Part shown: piece by piece, positions 45,441 to 54,665 of the stretch | Layout: each line of letters starts with the position of its first letter | Numbering within the stretch: the stretch's first letter is position 1 | Translations under genes and position numbers: made by a program | NCBI GenBank assembly: GCA_035532835.1 | Contig: DATKQG010000096.1 | Coordinates: 1-64,000 of the forward strand | DNA length: 64,000 bases | Source of the DNA: Candidatus Dormiibacterota bacterium | GTDB taxonomy: Bacteria > Vulcanimicrobiota > Vulcanimicrobiia > Vulcanimicrobiales > Vulcanimicrobiaceae | Reading direction: 5' to 3' | Notes under the pieces: model-generated | Told to the model about the DNA's origin: nothing | The model's database searches: none | What the model saw: only the letters and a program-made list of their open reading frames with translations

Positions 45441-46160
45441 ATGTCGGAATCTGCGGTTCCGGTCGTTCGGGTCGAACGGCTACGTAAAGTGTACACGGTG
45501 GGCGACGACCAAGTGATCGCGCTCGGCGGCGTGGATCTGACGATCGAGTCGGGAGACTTTCTCTCGGTCATGGGTCCGTCGGGATCGGGCAAATCCACAT
45601 TCATGCAAATCATCGGCTTGCTCGACCAACCGACCGATGGAACCTATTACTTCGAAGGTAAGGATGTCTCCAATTTGACATCCGACGAGCGCGCCGATAT
45701 CCGCAGCCGTCGCCTGGGCTTCGTTTTCCAATCGTATAATTTGTTGTCCCGCACCAGCGCCGTCGAAAACGTCGAACTCCCCATGGTCTATGCGGGTATA
45801 CCGGAAGACGAACGCCGCCGCATCGCGCTCGAAAAAATGGAGATCGTCGGCATCGCGCAGTTGGCTAAGCACGCTCCGAATCAAATGTCGGGCGGTCAGC
45901 AGCAGCGCGTGGCGATCGCGCGCTCGTTAGTCAACAACCCCGGCCTCATTCTCGCAGACGAACCCACCGGCGCGCTCGATACCAAAACGTCCAGTGACGT
46001 GATGCGCCTCTTCAAGCAGCTCAACAAAGACCTCGGTATGACGATTATGGTCGTTACCCACGAATTCGACGTCGCCATGAATGCCCGTCGCATCGTCTCG
46101 TTCCGTGACGGGCTCATTATTTCCGACAAACCGAACGAAACACTCGCGGGCGTAGCATGA
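45441..46160 (+). CDS. MacB/LolD-type ABC transporter ATP-binding protein
   Basis: 239 residues from ATG 45441. Walker A MGPSGSGKSTFMQI, Q-loop FVFQSYNLL, signature QMSGGQQQRVAIARSLV, Walker B ILADEPTGALD, His in MVVTHEFDVA. Type VII (mechanotransmission) ABC ATPases are like this. Coupled to the permease by a 4-nt overlap. Confidence 0.95.
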   Translation: MSESAVPVVRVERLRKVYTVGDDQVIALGGVDLTIESGDFLSVMGPSGSGKSTFMQIIGLLDQPTDGTYYFEGKDVSNLTSDERADIRSRRLGFVFQSYNLLSRTSAVENVELPMVYAGIPEDERRRIALEKMEIVGIAQLAKHAPNQMSGGQQQRVAIARSLVNNPGLILADEPTGALDTKTSSDVMRLFKQLNKDLGMTIMVVTHEFDVAMNARRIVSFRDGLIISDKPNETLAGVA

Positions 46161-47374
46161 CGCTGATGGCGACGCTACGCCTGGCATGGCAGGCGCTCGT
46201 GCGCAACAAGGCACGTTCGCTGCTCACGATGCTCGGCATCGTCATCGGCGTAGCCGCGGTCATCATTACGGTAGCCATCGGTGCCGGAGCGCGGTCCTCC
46301 GTGCAAAGCAGCATCGCGGGCCTCGGTGCGAATTTGATCGTGGTTCAGCCCGGGAGCGTTACGCAAGGCGGAGCGCGCACGGGTTTCGGCGGTGCCTCAT
46401 CGCTGACGCCGGCTGACGGCATGGCGATCGCACAGCTCCCCGACGTTGCGGCGGTTTCGCCGCTCGTGACCCTACGCACGCAGGTCGTCGCAGGCGGTAA
46501 TAACTGGCAAACGATCGTGAACGGCGTCGCGCCGACATACACGTTCATCAGAGATTGGCCGATAGCCCAAGGATCGTTCTTTACCCAAAGCGACGTCACG
46601 GCTTCGGCGAAGGTCGCCGTGCTCGGGCAGACCGTCGTTTCGCAACTCTTTCCTGACGGCAACCCGCCGATCGGGCAGACGGCGATCGTCAAGGGCGTAC
46701 CGTTTACCGTCATCGGCGTGCTCGCCGCAAAAGGGCAGAGCGGCACGGGGCAAGACCAGGATGATACGATCCTGATCCCCTATAGTTCCGCGATGCAGCG
46801 TCTGACCGGGCTGACGACGGTCAATCAACTGATGGTGTCGGCGGCGAGCGCCGATGCGATCGATGCGGTACAGGCCGAAGTCACGACATTGCTTCAAACC
46901 CGACATCGGATCGTTCCACCGGAGAGTAATGATTTTCAAGTCCGCAATTTGCAATCGATCGCTGCAGCGGCTTCGTCGACCGGCGCCGTGATGGAGTTTC
47001 TTCTCGCGGGCGTAGCCGCCGTTTCGCTGATCGTCGGCGGCATCGGGATCATGAACATCATGATGGTTTCGGTGACCGAGCGCACGCGCGAAATCGGATT
47101 GCGCATGGCGGTCGGCGCGCGCAGCGGGACGATTCTGCAGCAGTTTTTGGCTGAAGCGATCGTGCTCTCCACCATCGGCGGGTTGATCGGCGTGGTACTG
47201 GGCGTACTCGGGACCAGCGGCGTGGCGTTGCTCGCAAAATGGCCGACGACGATTCCGCCGATCTGGATCGCCCTCTCGGTGGGCTTCTCGGCGCTGGTAG
47301 GGATCTTCTTCGGTTACTACCCCGCGCGAAAGGCGGCCAATTTGAATCCGATCGAAGCCTTGAGGTTCGAATGA
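46157..47374 (+). CDS. MacB-type FtsX-like ABC permease
   Basis: 405 residues. One N-terminal helix (SLLTMLGIVIGVAAVIITVAI), a large periplasmic MacB-core domain (about 45-275), and three C-terminal helices carrying the FtsX pattern IGIMNIMMVSVTERTREIGL. The ATPase is a separate gene, unlike E. coli MacB where they are fused. With the adaptor it likely exports a peptide, glycolipid or drug to an outer-membrane channel not seen here. Confidence 0.93.
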   Translation: MTLMATLRLAWQALVRNKARSLLTMLGIVIGVAAVIITVAIGAGARSSVQSSIAGLGANLIVVQPGSVTQGGARTGFGGASSLTPADGMAIAQLPDVAAVSPLVTLRTQVVAGGNNWQTIVNGVAPTYTFIRDWPIAQGSFFTQSDVTASAKVAVLGQTVVSQLFPDGNPPIGQTAIVKGVPFTVIGVLAAKGQSGTGQDQDDTILIPYSSAMQRLTGLTTVNQLMVSAASADAIDAVQAEVTTLLQTRHRIVPPESNDFQVRNLQSIAAAASSTGAVMEFLLAGVAAVSLIVGGIGIMNIMMVSVTERTREIGLRMAVGARSGTILQQFLAEAIVLSTIGGLIGVVLGVLGTSGVALLAKWPTTIPPIWIALSVGFSALVGIFFGYYPARKAANLNPIEALRFE

Positions 47375-48045
47375 GCGCCATACGCATCGCGGTGGTCGAC
47401 GACGAGCCGCGCATTCGCGAACTGCTGGAACTGACGCTCTCGCACCACGGCTTCGTCGTGCGTTCGGCAGCCGACGGACAAGCCGGCCTCGCGCTCGTGA
47501 AAGAGTTCGAGCCGGACCTCATCGTGCTCGACGTGATGATGCCCAAGATCGACGGCATCGCGCTGTTGCCGATGCTGCGCCGGGTAACGGATGCGCCGGT
47601 CATCATGCTCAGCGCCAAGGGCGAACTCGAAGATCGCGTCGAGGGGCTCGTCCACGGAGCCGACGATTATTTGAGCAAGCCGTTCGAAATATCCGAGCTG
47701 CTCGCGCACATCGAGGCCAAGTTGCGACGCCCGCACCTGGAGCAGCGTAGTGCGCTTAGCCTCGACGATTTGAACGTCGACCTGGACCAACACGTCGTAA
47801 CGCGCAACGGCAAGCAGCTCGATCTCTCGCCGCGCGAATACGATCTGCTGGTCACGTTATTGCGCCGGCCGCGGCGCGTGTTTACGCGGGAGGAACTGTT
47901 GGACTTAGTCTGGGGGAATTCGAGCGAAGTCGGGCCCAACGCCGTGGAACGCTACATATCGTATCTGCGCGTCAAGGTGGACGAAGGCGCGCCGCGGCAG
48001 CTGATACATACGGTTCGCGGGGCCGGCTACACGCTGCATGCGTAG
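47371..48045 (+). CDS. OmpR-family response regulator
   Basis: 224 residues from ATG 47371, overlapping the permease stop. Receiver domain with acidic pair DDE (10-12), phospho-acceptor in LIVLDVMMPKIDG (D54) and Lys in YLSKPF (K103). C-terminal winged helix (about 130-222) with LSPREYDLLVTLLRRPRRVFTREELL. Probably controls the upstream exporter operon. Confidence 0.95.
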   Translation: MSAIRIAVVDDEPRIRELLELTLSHHGFVVRSAADGQAGLALVKEFEPDLIVLDVMMPKIDGIALLPMLRRVTDAPVIMLSAKGELEDRVEGLVHGADDYLSKPFEISELLAHIEAKLRRPHLEQRSALSLDDLNVDLDQHVVTRNGKQLDLSPREYDLLVTLLRRPRRVFTREELLDLVWGNSSEVGPNAVERYISYLRVKVDEGAPRQLIHTVRGAGYTLHA

Positions 48046-49396
48046 CAACACGCTCTTTGCCGGATTCGCGCAGCGCCTGACACGCGGTTACGTCCTACTC
48101 GCATTTCTCTTGATCGTCGGCGTCGCCGGAACCACCACCACGATCGCCTTCCTGCAGTACGCCGCCTCCCTCAACGATGCGGTGTCGACCACCGGGCATC
48201 GCGTCGATCAGTTGGCGGCGTCGGCCCAAGCGCAGCATCAGTCGCTCTCGCAATATGCGGCGGCGATCGTGAAGGACGCCCAGCGCCCCCGCATTCACGT
48301 CTTCGTTCGCGACGAACAACATGCGATCGTCGCGGGGCACGATGAAGCCGTGAGCCGGACGGCCGAAGTGATCGGTGCGGTACTCGGTATCCACGGTCAC
48401 GTCACCCGCGTGCCGGGCGGCATCATCATCGTCGCGCCCGATCTCGACGGCTTCACGCACTTTCTCGCGTTCTACTGGAGCATCACGCTGCCGGTCGGCA
48501 TTCTGGCAATTCTCGCGGCGTGGTTCGTCGGCCGAAGAATCACGCGCAATGCGATCGAACCGCTGGTCGACGTCACGCACGCGCTACGCAAGATCGCGGA
48601 TGGCGATTTCACACCGGAGCCGCTCTTGCACAGCAACACGGAGCTACGCGACCTTACCGGTGCGTACGACGATGTCGCCTACCGCTTGAGCGCGGCGACG
48701 GCTGAGCGCCTGCGCAACGAAGCCGAGATGCGGCAATTTATCGCCGACGCCGGGCACGAACTGCGCACGCCGCTCACGGTGGTGATGGGATACCTCGACG
48801 CATTGCAGCAGGGCGTCGTACGCGATCCGGATGGAATTTCGCGCGTGCACGAAACGATGCTGGCGGAGAGCCGTCGCATGCGTACGGTCATCGAGAAGCT
48901 GATCTTTCTCGCACGGCTCGAGCGTAAGGGTGGATTGCGGAGCGAACCGATCGATCTCGCCGGCTTGGGGCAAAGGGCGGTCGACGCGCTGCAACCGATT
49001 GCCGCGGGTCGTATTCGCTACACCCACGCCGGCTCGCCGGCCATCGCCGGCGACGATACCGAACTCTACGAAGCGCTCAAAAACGTGCTGGAAAACGCGC
49101 TCAAATACGCGCTGGACTCGCCCGTCCGATTTACCGTCGATACCGACGGCGCCTACGCGCGAGCCACGGTCGCCGACGAGGGCCCCGGGATGGATGCGGT
49201 GGATATCGAGCACGCATTCGACCGCTTCTATCGCGGGAGTGCGCGCACGCAAGCAGAGGGCTCGGGCCTGGGCTTAGCGATTGCGAAACGCGCGCTCGAC
49301 CGCATCGGCGGAACGATTGCGATCGAGAGCGCCCTCGGTCAGGGCACTACGGTGACGATGCGCTTCCCACGGGCGACCGAGCTCCGAAACGGATGA
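48038..49396 (+). CDS. Sensor histidine kinase
   Basis: 452 residues, 8-nt overlap with the regulator. Two transmembrane helices (about 17-40 and 145-166) flank a ~100-residue periplasmic sensor; HAMP (about 166-218); H box FIADAGHELRTPLT (H240); N, G1 and G2 boxes ENALKYALD, DEGPGMDAVDIEHAFDRFYR, GSGLGLAIAKRAL. Forms a two-component pair with the preceding gene. Confidence 0.95.
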   Translation: MRSNTLFAGFAQRLTRGYVLLAFLLIVGVAGTTTTIAFLQYAASLNDAVSTTGHRVDQLAASAQAQHQSLSQYAAAIVKDAQRPRIHVFVRDEQHAIVAGHDEAVSRTAEVIGAVLGIHGHVTRVPGGIIIVAPDLDGFTHFLAFYWSITLPVGILAILAAWFVGRRITRNAIEPLVDVTHALRKIADGDFTPEPLLHSNTELRDLTGAYDDVAYRLSAATAERLRNEAEMRQFIADAGHELRTPLTVVMGYLDALQQGVVRDPDGISRVHETMLAESRRMRTVIEKLIFLARLERKGGLRSEPIDLAGLGQRAVDALQPIAAGRIRYTHAGSPAIAGDDTELYEALKNVLENALKYALDSPVRFTVDTDGAYARATVADEGPGMDAVDIEHAFDRFYRGSARTQAEGSGLGLAIAKRALDRIGGTIAIESALGQGTTVTMRFPRATELRNG

Positions 49397-49399
49397 CGA

Positions 49400-49714
49400 T
49401 TAGTTCTTCGCGGACTCCGCAATGCGGGCGGCGGTCTGCGCGAACTGCTGCTGCGTCTGGGTCGCCAGCTCGGCGAGTTTGACGGCGTAGGCCTTGCGCG
49501 TTTCGAGCAACTGATTCGTGAACGCGAACGTTTGCTCGACCATATCGGTCGGCGTCGGCAGCTCGGTCGTGGCCGGATCGACCTTGGCGGTCGGGACCTG
49601 CGCGAGCAGTTCGTTGAAGGCGGCAAACGACTTGACGTTCAGCTCCTGGGCAGCCTTGAGGCTGTTGAGGAACTCGTTCTGGACCTTCTGGGCAAATTCG
49701 GTGTAGGTACTCAT
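49400..49714 (-). CDS. Phasin-like polyhydroxyalkanoate granule protein
   Basis: 104 residues from ATG 49712-49714 with an AGGAGA site upstream. Amphipathic, nearly all-helical: FAQKVQNEFLNSLKAAQELN, FAAFNELLAQ, VEQTFAFTNQLLETRKAYAV, ELATQTQQQFAQTA. This fits phasins that coat storage granules. Nearby phaC supports it, although it is separated from phaC by two genes. Convergent with the kinase gene (3-nt gap). Confidence 0.75.
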   Translation of the reverse strand: MSTYTEFAQKVQNEFLNSLKAAQELNVKSFAAFNELLAQVPTAKVDPATTELPTPTDMVEQTFAFTNQLLETRKAYAVKLAELATQTQQQFAQTAARIAESAKN

Positions 49715-49839
49715 GGTGCTGTCTCCTGACTCGATCACTCTAGGTGCTAAGTGTACCAAGCATTTGCTAGAGATGTCAACGTGCCGCCAAAGTCACGATG
49801 GGATAGGAGCGCTTTGCGCTTTCAGGCAACTCCAATCGG

Positions 49840-50868
49840 ATGAAAACCTACGCTCGCCTTGCCCTCCTGATCGGCCTTGCAGGCACCCTATCGGCTTGCG
49901 GAGGAGGAACCGTCTCAGCCCCGCCCATCGGCCCGACCTTCGCGCCTCCCGGACAAGCCACGACGCTGTACGTGGGCAGCGGAACCGGCGCCGGCAAGAT
50001 CGCGACCATGGCCGCGAGCGCAAACGGAACCGTCGCGCCCACGACATTGATCGAAGGCGCGACCACGGGCCTAGGCTTCAACTACTTCACGGCGGTCGAC
50101 GCTCAGGGCCGGGCCTGGACGACCAATTGTCTGAGCATCAACGTACCGGGGCCGGTCAGCGCTTTCGCGGCCGGAGCGACCGGAGACGTCGCGCCGACGA
50201 TCTCCCTTGAGGGAAGCAACACCACGTTTTCGGGCTGCCAAACCGGCATCGCCATAGATGCGAGCGGAAACGCGATCGTCGGCGATCTCTCGAACCTCCC
50301 CGGATATCCCGGCGGGCACATAGCGATTTTTGCCGCCGGCGCCACCGGCAACGTTGCGCCGGCCCGCATTATCGCCGGGGCGAGCGCCGATTTTCATTCG
50401 CCGACCGGCATCGCCGTCGACGGCCCGGGAAATATCTACGTCGCGGATTCGGGCTTGGGATATTCGTATTCCGGCGACGTGGCCGTGTTCGCAGCCGGCG
50501 CGTCCGGCGATGTCGCTCCGTCCACGGTTATCGTCGGCGGCGCAACCGGATTGAGTACGCCGGAAGGCGTCGCGCTCGATGCGCGCGGGAACATCTACGT
50601 CGCGAACTTAGGCAATAATACCGTTACCGTCTATGCGGCAAACGCGAGCGGGGATGCCACGCCTATCCGTACGATCGGCGGAGCGCTGACCGGGCTCGAC
50701 CAGCCGATCGGAATCGCGGTCGACGCTGCCGGGTACGTCTATGTCGGATCGCAGGCCTCGGGGCCGCTACAGGTGTTTGCGCCGGGCGCCACGGGAGACG
50801 TTGCACCCGTGCAGTCGATCGCGGTCAACGCGACGCAGTTCCTATCGACCGGCGTCGCGGTTCGGTAA
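49840..50868 (+). CDS. NHL/SMP-30-like beta-propeller lipoprotein
   Basis: 342 residues. Lipobox AGTLSACGGG. Repeating units follow: GIAIDASGNAIVGDLS, GIAVDGPGNIYVADSG, GVALDARGNIYVANLG, GIAVDAAGYVYVGSQA, each ~45-50 residues and interspersed with AAGATGDVAP-type linkers. Typical of NHL-repeat propellers exposed on the cell surface. Ligand unknown. Flanked by PHA genes but on the opposite strand, so probably unrelated to them. Confidence 0.8.
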   Translation: MKTYARLALLIGLAGTLSACGGGTVSAPPIGPTFAPPGQATTLYVGSGTGAGKIATMAASANGTVAPTTLIEGATTGLGFNYFTAVDAQGRAWTTNCLSINVPGPVSAFAAGATGDVAPTISLEGSNTTFSGCQTGIAIDASGNAIVGDLSNLPGYPGGHIAIFAAGATGNVAPARIIAGASADFHSPTGIAVDGPGNIYVADSGLGYSYSGDVAVFAAGASGDVAPSTVIVGGATGLSTPEGVALDARGNIYVANLGNNTVTVYAANASGDATPIRTIGGALTGLDQPIGIAVDAAGYVYVGSQASGPLQVFAPGATGDVAPVQSIAVNATQFLSTGVAVR

Positions 50869-50870
50869 CG

Positions 50871-51227
50871 CTAACGGTCGCCGACGAAGCCGCGATAGAC
50901 GCGAATCAGCGTGTCTTTTTGATCGGGCGTAAGCCGCAGGTCGAGTTTGATCGCCGATTCTACCTGGTCGCTGGCTTCTTTGTAGATGTCGTCGTCGAGC
51001 AATCCGGCTTGCATGAAGAACGTCTCGGCGGAGAGGTGCAACGCGTTTGCAAGCTGTTTGAGGACCTCCGCCGAGGGCTTGTACAGGCCGCGTTCGACTT
51101 GGCTCAAGTATGGGTTTGAGACCTTCGCTAAATCGGCGAGCTGGCGCAGCGAAAGATTGGCGAGTTCGCGTTGCGTGCGAATGAACTCGCCCAGGCCTTT
51201 CATCGAGGTGTAATCGCGGGTACTCAT
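50871..51227 (-). CDS. XRE-family transcriptional regulator in the PHA operon
   Basis: 118 residues from ATG 51225-51227, with GGAGG upstream. HTH_3 domain (about 12-66): LGEFIRTQRELANLSLRQLA, KVSNPYLSQVERGLYKPS. A short helical tail follows (KEASDQVESAIKLDLRLTPD). It overlaps the phaC stop by 4 nt, so it is translated with phaC and may sense PHA status. Confidence 0.88.
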   Translation of the reverse strand: MSTRDYTSMKGLGEFIRTQRELANLSLRQLADLAKVSNPYLSQVERGLYKPSAEVLKQLANALHLSAETFFMQAGLLDDDIYKEASDQVESAIKLDLRLTPDQKDTLIRVYRGFVGDR

Positions 51228-52996
51228 GAGCGTCCTCCACGTTTGCGGTGAACCGGTTTGGTCGTCGCCCGTTTTTTTGGCGCGGTAATATCGAGCGGCG
51301 CAGCGGTCTCGTTGCGCACGTATCGTCCCGGTGCGGGCTCTCCGGAAGCGGGGAGCGCGTACGGCTCGCGCATCGGGCCGCCGTGCTCGCCGGCCCACAC
51401 GGCCCAATCCTCCCACCAGCTCCCATTGCGTTTCTCCGCGCTTTCGAGCCACGCGTCGGGCGTCTCGCCGGGCTCGGCCTGCGGTTTGGTCCAGTAGCAC
51501 GCTTTCGGATTACCGGGAGGGTTGCAGATTCCGGCGACGTGGCCGGCGTTGGTGCGCGTGTACTTGGCCTCGCCGCCGACGTATTGCGTGGTCATGTACG
51601 TGGTGCGCCAGGGCGCGATGTGGTCGGCTTCCGCGCCCAAGATATAGAGCGGCGTCTGGATGAGCCCAAGATCGATCGGCGTACCTTCGATAACGAACGC
51701 GTCGGGTTTCACGATGAGGTTGTGCAGATAGCACGCGCGGAGATACTGAGAATGCATCGCGGCGGGCATGCGCGTCGCGTCGCCGTTCCACGCGAGGATG
51801 TCGAAAGCCGGCGGCTTCTTGCCCATGTACCAGTTGGAGACGACGTAGCTCCAAATCAAATCGTTGGCGCGCATCCAGTTGAACGTGCCTTCCATCTCTT
51901 TGCTCTCGAGGAAGCCGCGCTCGTGCATCGTTTTTTCGAGCTTGGCGATCGACGCTTCGTCGGTGAAGACGCCTAGATCGCCCGGATCGGCAAAATCGAG
52001 AATCGTATTCGTCATCGTCGCGGCGCCGACGCGGTCGGCCTGACCGTGCTTGGCAAGATACGCGAGCAGAATAGCCGTCATCGTTCCACCCAGGCAGAGC
52101 GAAGCGAAGTTTACTTGCTTCGCGCCGGTGAGGCGCTGCACGGCGTCGAGCGCTGCGAGCGGTCCGAGCCGCAAATAATCGTCCATCTTGAAATCGCGCA
52201 TCGTTTCGTCGGGATTGCGATAGCTGATCATGAACGTTTGGTGCCCGTGCCGCACCGCCCACTCGACGAACGATCGCCCGGGCGCGATATCCATGATGTA
52301 GTACTTGTTGATCCACGGCGGACTGCACAGCAGGGGGCGCTCGTGCACCGCCGGCGTCTGCGGATAGTATGCGAGCACTTCGATCAGTTCGTTGCGGAAC
52401 ACCACTTCGCCGGGCGTCGCGGCCATGTTCTCGCCCAGGACGAACGACGATGCATCGACTTGCTTGGGATAGCCGCCGTTGTTCTTGACGTCGTCGAGAA
52501 ACGTCGCCATGCCCTTCATCAGGCTGCCGCCGCCCGTATCGAGTGCTTCTTTGATCACCGCGGGATTGAGCCACGGCAGATTGGTCGGCGCGAGCGCATC
52601 CATCATCATCGTGAGCGCGAACCGCGCCTTTCGGCGCGTCGCTTCGGGCAGTCGCGATTGATCGATGAGCTGCTGCGCGTACTGGCGCCGCACCAGATAC
52701 TCTTCGAGCATCGACATCAGAAACGGGTTACTCGTCCAAGCCGGGTCGCTGAAGCGCCGGTCGCCGGGCGCCACCGCCGCGACCGGCGGCGGATTCTCCC
52801 CTTGCATGCGCCGCATCGTGTTCATCGCGACCGATTGCTGGGCCAACATCAGCGACGTCATCAGCGTCCCCATGCGCAGCGGATCGCTCATTACGTCCAT
52901 CGTCACGGCGCGCAGCGCGTCGTTCAGCGCCGCGGGATCGGCGCCGCCGATGTCCATGCCGTAGCTAAACTCTTCGAGCGGCAGCGACCCGATCAC
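51224..52996 (-). CDS. phaC: Poly(3-hydroxyalkanoate) synthase
   Basis: 590 residues from GTG 52994-52996, overlapping the phaB stop. Alpha/beta hydrolase with the nucleophile Cys in NFASLCLGGTMTAI (C301), Asp in LGAEADHIAPW (D458) and His in TRTNAGHVAGICNP (H486). Length and the single-subunit context suggest class I. It polymerises hydroxyacyl-CoA into storage polyester. Confidence 0.95.
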   Translation of the reverse strand: MIGSLPLEEFSYGMDIGGADPAALNDALRAVTMDVMSDPLRMGTLMTSLMLAQQSVAMNTMRRMQGENPPPVAAVAPGDRRFSDPAWTSNPFLMSMLEEYLVRRQYAQQLIDQSRLPEATRRKARFALTMMMDALAPTNLPWLNPAVIKEALDTGGGSLMKGMATFLDDVKNNGGYPKQVDASSFVLGENMAATPGEVVFRNELIEVLAYYPQTPAVHERPLLCSPPWINKYYIMDIAPGRSFVEWAVRHGHQTFMISYRNPDETMRDFKMDDYLRLGPLAALDAVQRLTGAKQVNFASLCLGGTMTAILLAYLAKHGQADRVGAATMTNTILDFADPGDLGVFTDEASIAKLEKTMHERGFLESKEMEGTFNWMRANDLIWSYVVSNWYMGKKPPAFDILAWNGDATRMPAAMHSQYLRACYLHNLIVKPDAFVIEGTPIDLGLIQTPLYILGAEADHIAPWRTTYMTTQYVGGEAKYTRTNAGHVAGICNPPGNPKACYWTKPQAEPGETPDAWLESAEKRNGSWWEDWAVWAGEHGGPMREPYALPASGEPAPGRYVRNETAAPLDITAPKKRATTKPVHRKRGGRS

Positions 52997-53778
52997 ATGA
53001 ACATTCCTCCGTTGACGTCGTAGGTGGCGCCGGTGATGAAACTCGAGCCTTCATCGATTAAAAAGCGCACGACGCGACCGATCTCGTCGGGTTCGCCCAA
53101 GCGATCCTGCGGCGTGCGGCTCTTCGCGATATCGATCGCGGCCTGCGGCATGAGCTTCACCATTTCGGTTGCCGTAAAGCCCGGCGCGACCGCATTGACG
53201 GTGATGCCCGCGCGAGCGGTTTCGAGCGCGACGGTCTTGGTGAGCCCGAGCAATCCGGCTTTTGCAGCCGCGTAGTTCGACTGGCCGAAGTTTCCGGTGT
53301 GTCCGACCACCGAGCTGATGTTCACGATCCGTCCGTACTTGCGCTCGATCATATGTTCCAGGACGGCCTTCATCATAAAAAACGGTCCCGAGAGATTGAC
53401 GTCCAGAACCGCTTTCCACTCGTCGACGGTCATCTTGCGAATCGTATGATCCTTCGTGATTCCCGCGTTATTAACCAGGATGTCGACGCGTCCGTGATCG
53501 GCGATGACGTTCCGCACCGCCGCTTCACATTGCGGGTAATCGGCGACGTCGGCTTCGTAGAAATGCACGAGTTTCGCGCTGCCGTTGAGCGAGGCGCGTA
53601 GCTCGGCCGTCCGCTCGCGATCGGGGGCCACGCCGACCACCGCGACGATCGCGCCGTCGGCAGCTAACGAGCGGCTGATCGCTCCGCCGATCCCGCGCGA
53701 GCCGCCGGTGACGATGGCCACGCGGCCGGCGAGGCTTCGCAGGGTCGCCGAATGTCCAAAAGTAGAGGTAGCGTCCAT
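52993..53778 (-). CDS. phaB: SDR acetoacetyl-CoA reductase, PhaB-type
   Basis: 261 residues. NADPH-binding TGGSRGIGG, NNAGITKDHTIRKM, catalytic Ser (ISSVVGHTGNFGQ) and YAAAKAG motif. Ends GATYDVNGGMFM, a PhaB-like terminus. Supplies (R)-3-hydroxybutyryl-CoA for the co-operonic phaC. A FabG role is the alternative. The N-terminus is ~15 residues longer than its neighbouring paralogue and no ribosome binding site is visible. Confidence 0.85.
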   Translation of the reverse strand: MDATSTFGHSATLRSLAGRVAIVTGGSRGIGGAISRSLAADGAIVAVVGVAPDRERTAELRASLNGSAKLVHFYEADVADYPQCEAAVRNVIADHGRVDILVNNAGITKDHTIRKMTVDEWKAVLDVNLSGPFFMMKAVLEHMIERKYGRIVNISSVVGHTGNFGQSNYAAAKAGLLGLTKTVALETARAGITVNAVAPGFTATEMVKLMPQAAIDIAKSRTPQDRLGEPDEIGRVVRFLIDEGSSFITGATYDVNGGMFM

Positions 53779-53802
53779 GAATTGCTACTTTTGTACGAAC
53801 GC

Positions 53803-53835
53803 TATATATACCTATGAGTGCGCTTCGCCCGTCAA
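53803..53835 (-). promoter_or_regulatory. Putative promoter of phaB-phaC
   Basis: On the minus strand TTGACG (53830-53835) is followed 19 nt later by TATATA (53805-53810) within a TATATATA run. The resulting leader before phaB would be about 20 nt. Spacing is slightly long for sigma-70, so confidence is moderate. Confidence 0.45.
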
Positions 53836-53849
53836 GCGGACTCGCGGAG

Positions 53850-54590
53850 CTACATGTCGAGGCCGCCGTTGACGGTGTACACGGCCCCGGTGATGTAGCT
53901 CGAACCATCTTCGAGGAGAAATTTGACGACGCGGGCGACCTCCGAGGGTTCGCCGAGCCGCCGTTGCGGAATTTTCTCGATCACTTTAGCGAGTGCTGCT
54001 TCCGGAACGGCTTTGACCATTTCGGTGGCGATGAACCCCGGTGCCACGACGTTCGCGGTGATGCCCTTGTTGGCGAGCTCCAGCGCCGCCGACTTGGTGA
54101 ATCCGAACAGCCCGGCCTTCGACGCGGAGTAGTTTGCTTGGCCGATATTCCCCGTCTCACCGATCACGGAGCTGATATTCACGATGCGCCCGGAGCCGCG
54201 CTCGATCATATGCTCGAGCACCGCTTTGGTCATGTGAAAAGCGCCGCTGAGATTAACGTTGAGCACGTTGTGCCAGTCGTCGTTGCTCATCTTGCGCAGC
54301 GTTTTATCGACGGTGATGCCCGCGTTGTTGACCAAGTAGTCCACCCGGCCGAATCGCTCCAAGACCTCATCGACGACGCGTTGGCAATCGTTGAAATCGT
54401 CGACGCGTCCTTGATGGCACGACACCGACGCACCTTCGGCTTTGAGTCGCGCGACGCAGGCTTCGGCGGGTTCTTTGCCCTTGCTGTAGCCGGCCGCGAC
54501 GTGCGCGCCGGATTTCGCCAGCATTTCGGTGATCGCGGCGCCGATGCCGCGCGTTCCCCCGGTAACGATGGCAACGCGTCCTTCGAACAT
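53850..54590 (-). CDS. SDR 3-oxoacyl reductase (FabG/PhaB-like paralogue)
   Basis: 246 residues from ATG 54588-54590 with AGGAG upstream. TGGTRGIGAA, NNAGITVDKTLRKM, ISSVIGETGNIGQANYSASK catalytic block, ends AVYTVNGGLDM. Strongly similar to the downstream phaB along its length (e.g. AVLEHMIER…GRIVNISSV), so the two look like a tandem duplication. One may serve PHA synthesis and the other fatty acid synthesis. Confidence 0.88.
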   Translation of the reverse strand: MFEGRVAIVTGGTRGIGAAITEMLAKSGAHVAAGYSKGKEPAEACVARLKAEGASVSCHQGRVDDFNDCQRVVDEVLERFGRVDYLVNNAGITVDKTLRKMSNDDWHNVLNVNLSGAFHMTKAVLEHMIERGSGRIVNISSVIGETGNIGQANYSASKAGLFGFTKSAALELANKGITANVVAPGFIATEMVKAVPEAALAKVIEKIPQRRLGEPSEVARVVKFLLEDGSSYITGAVYTVNGGLDM

Positions 54591-54665
54591 GCATCGCTCC
54601 TGACTGTAACGTCGGTCTTCCGTCATCAATGCGACGCACGCGGGCGAACTCCCGCGCTCCCGGCG

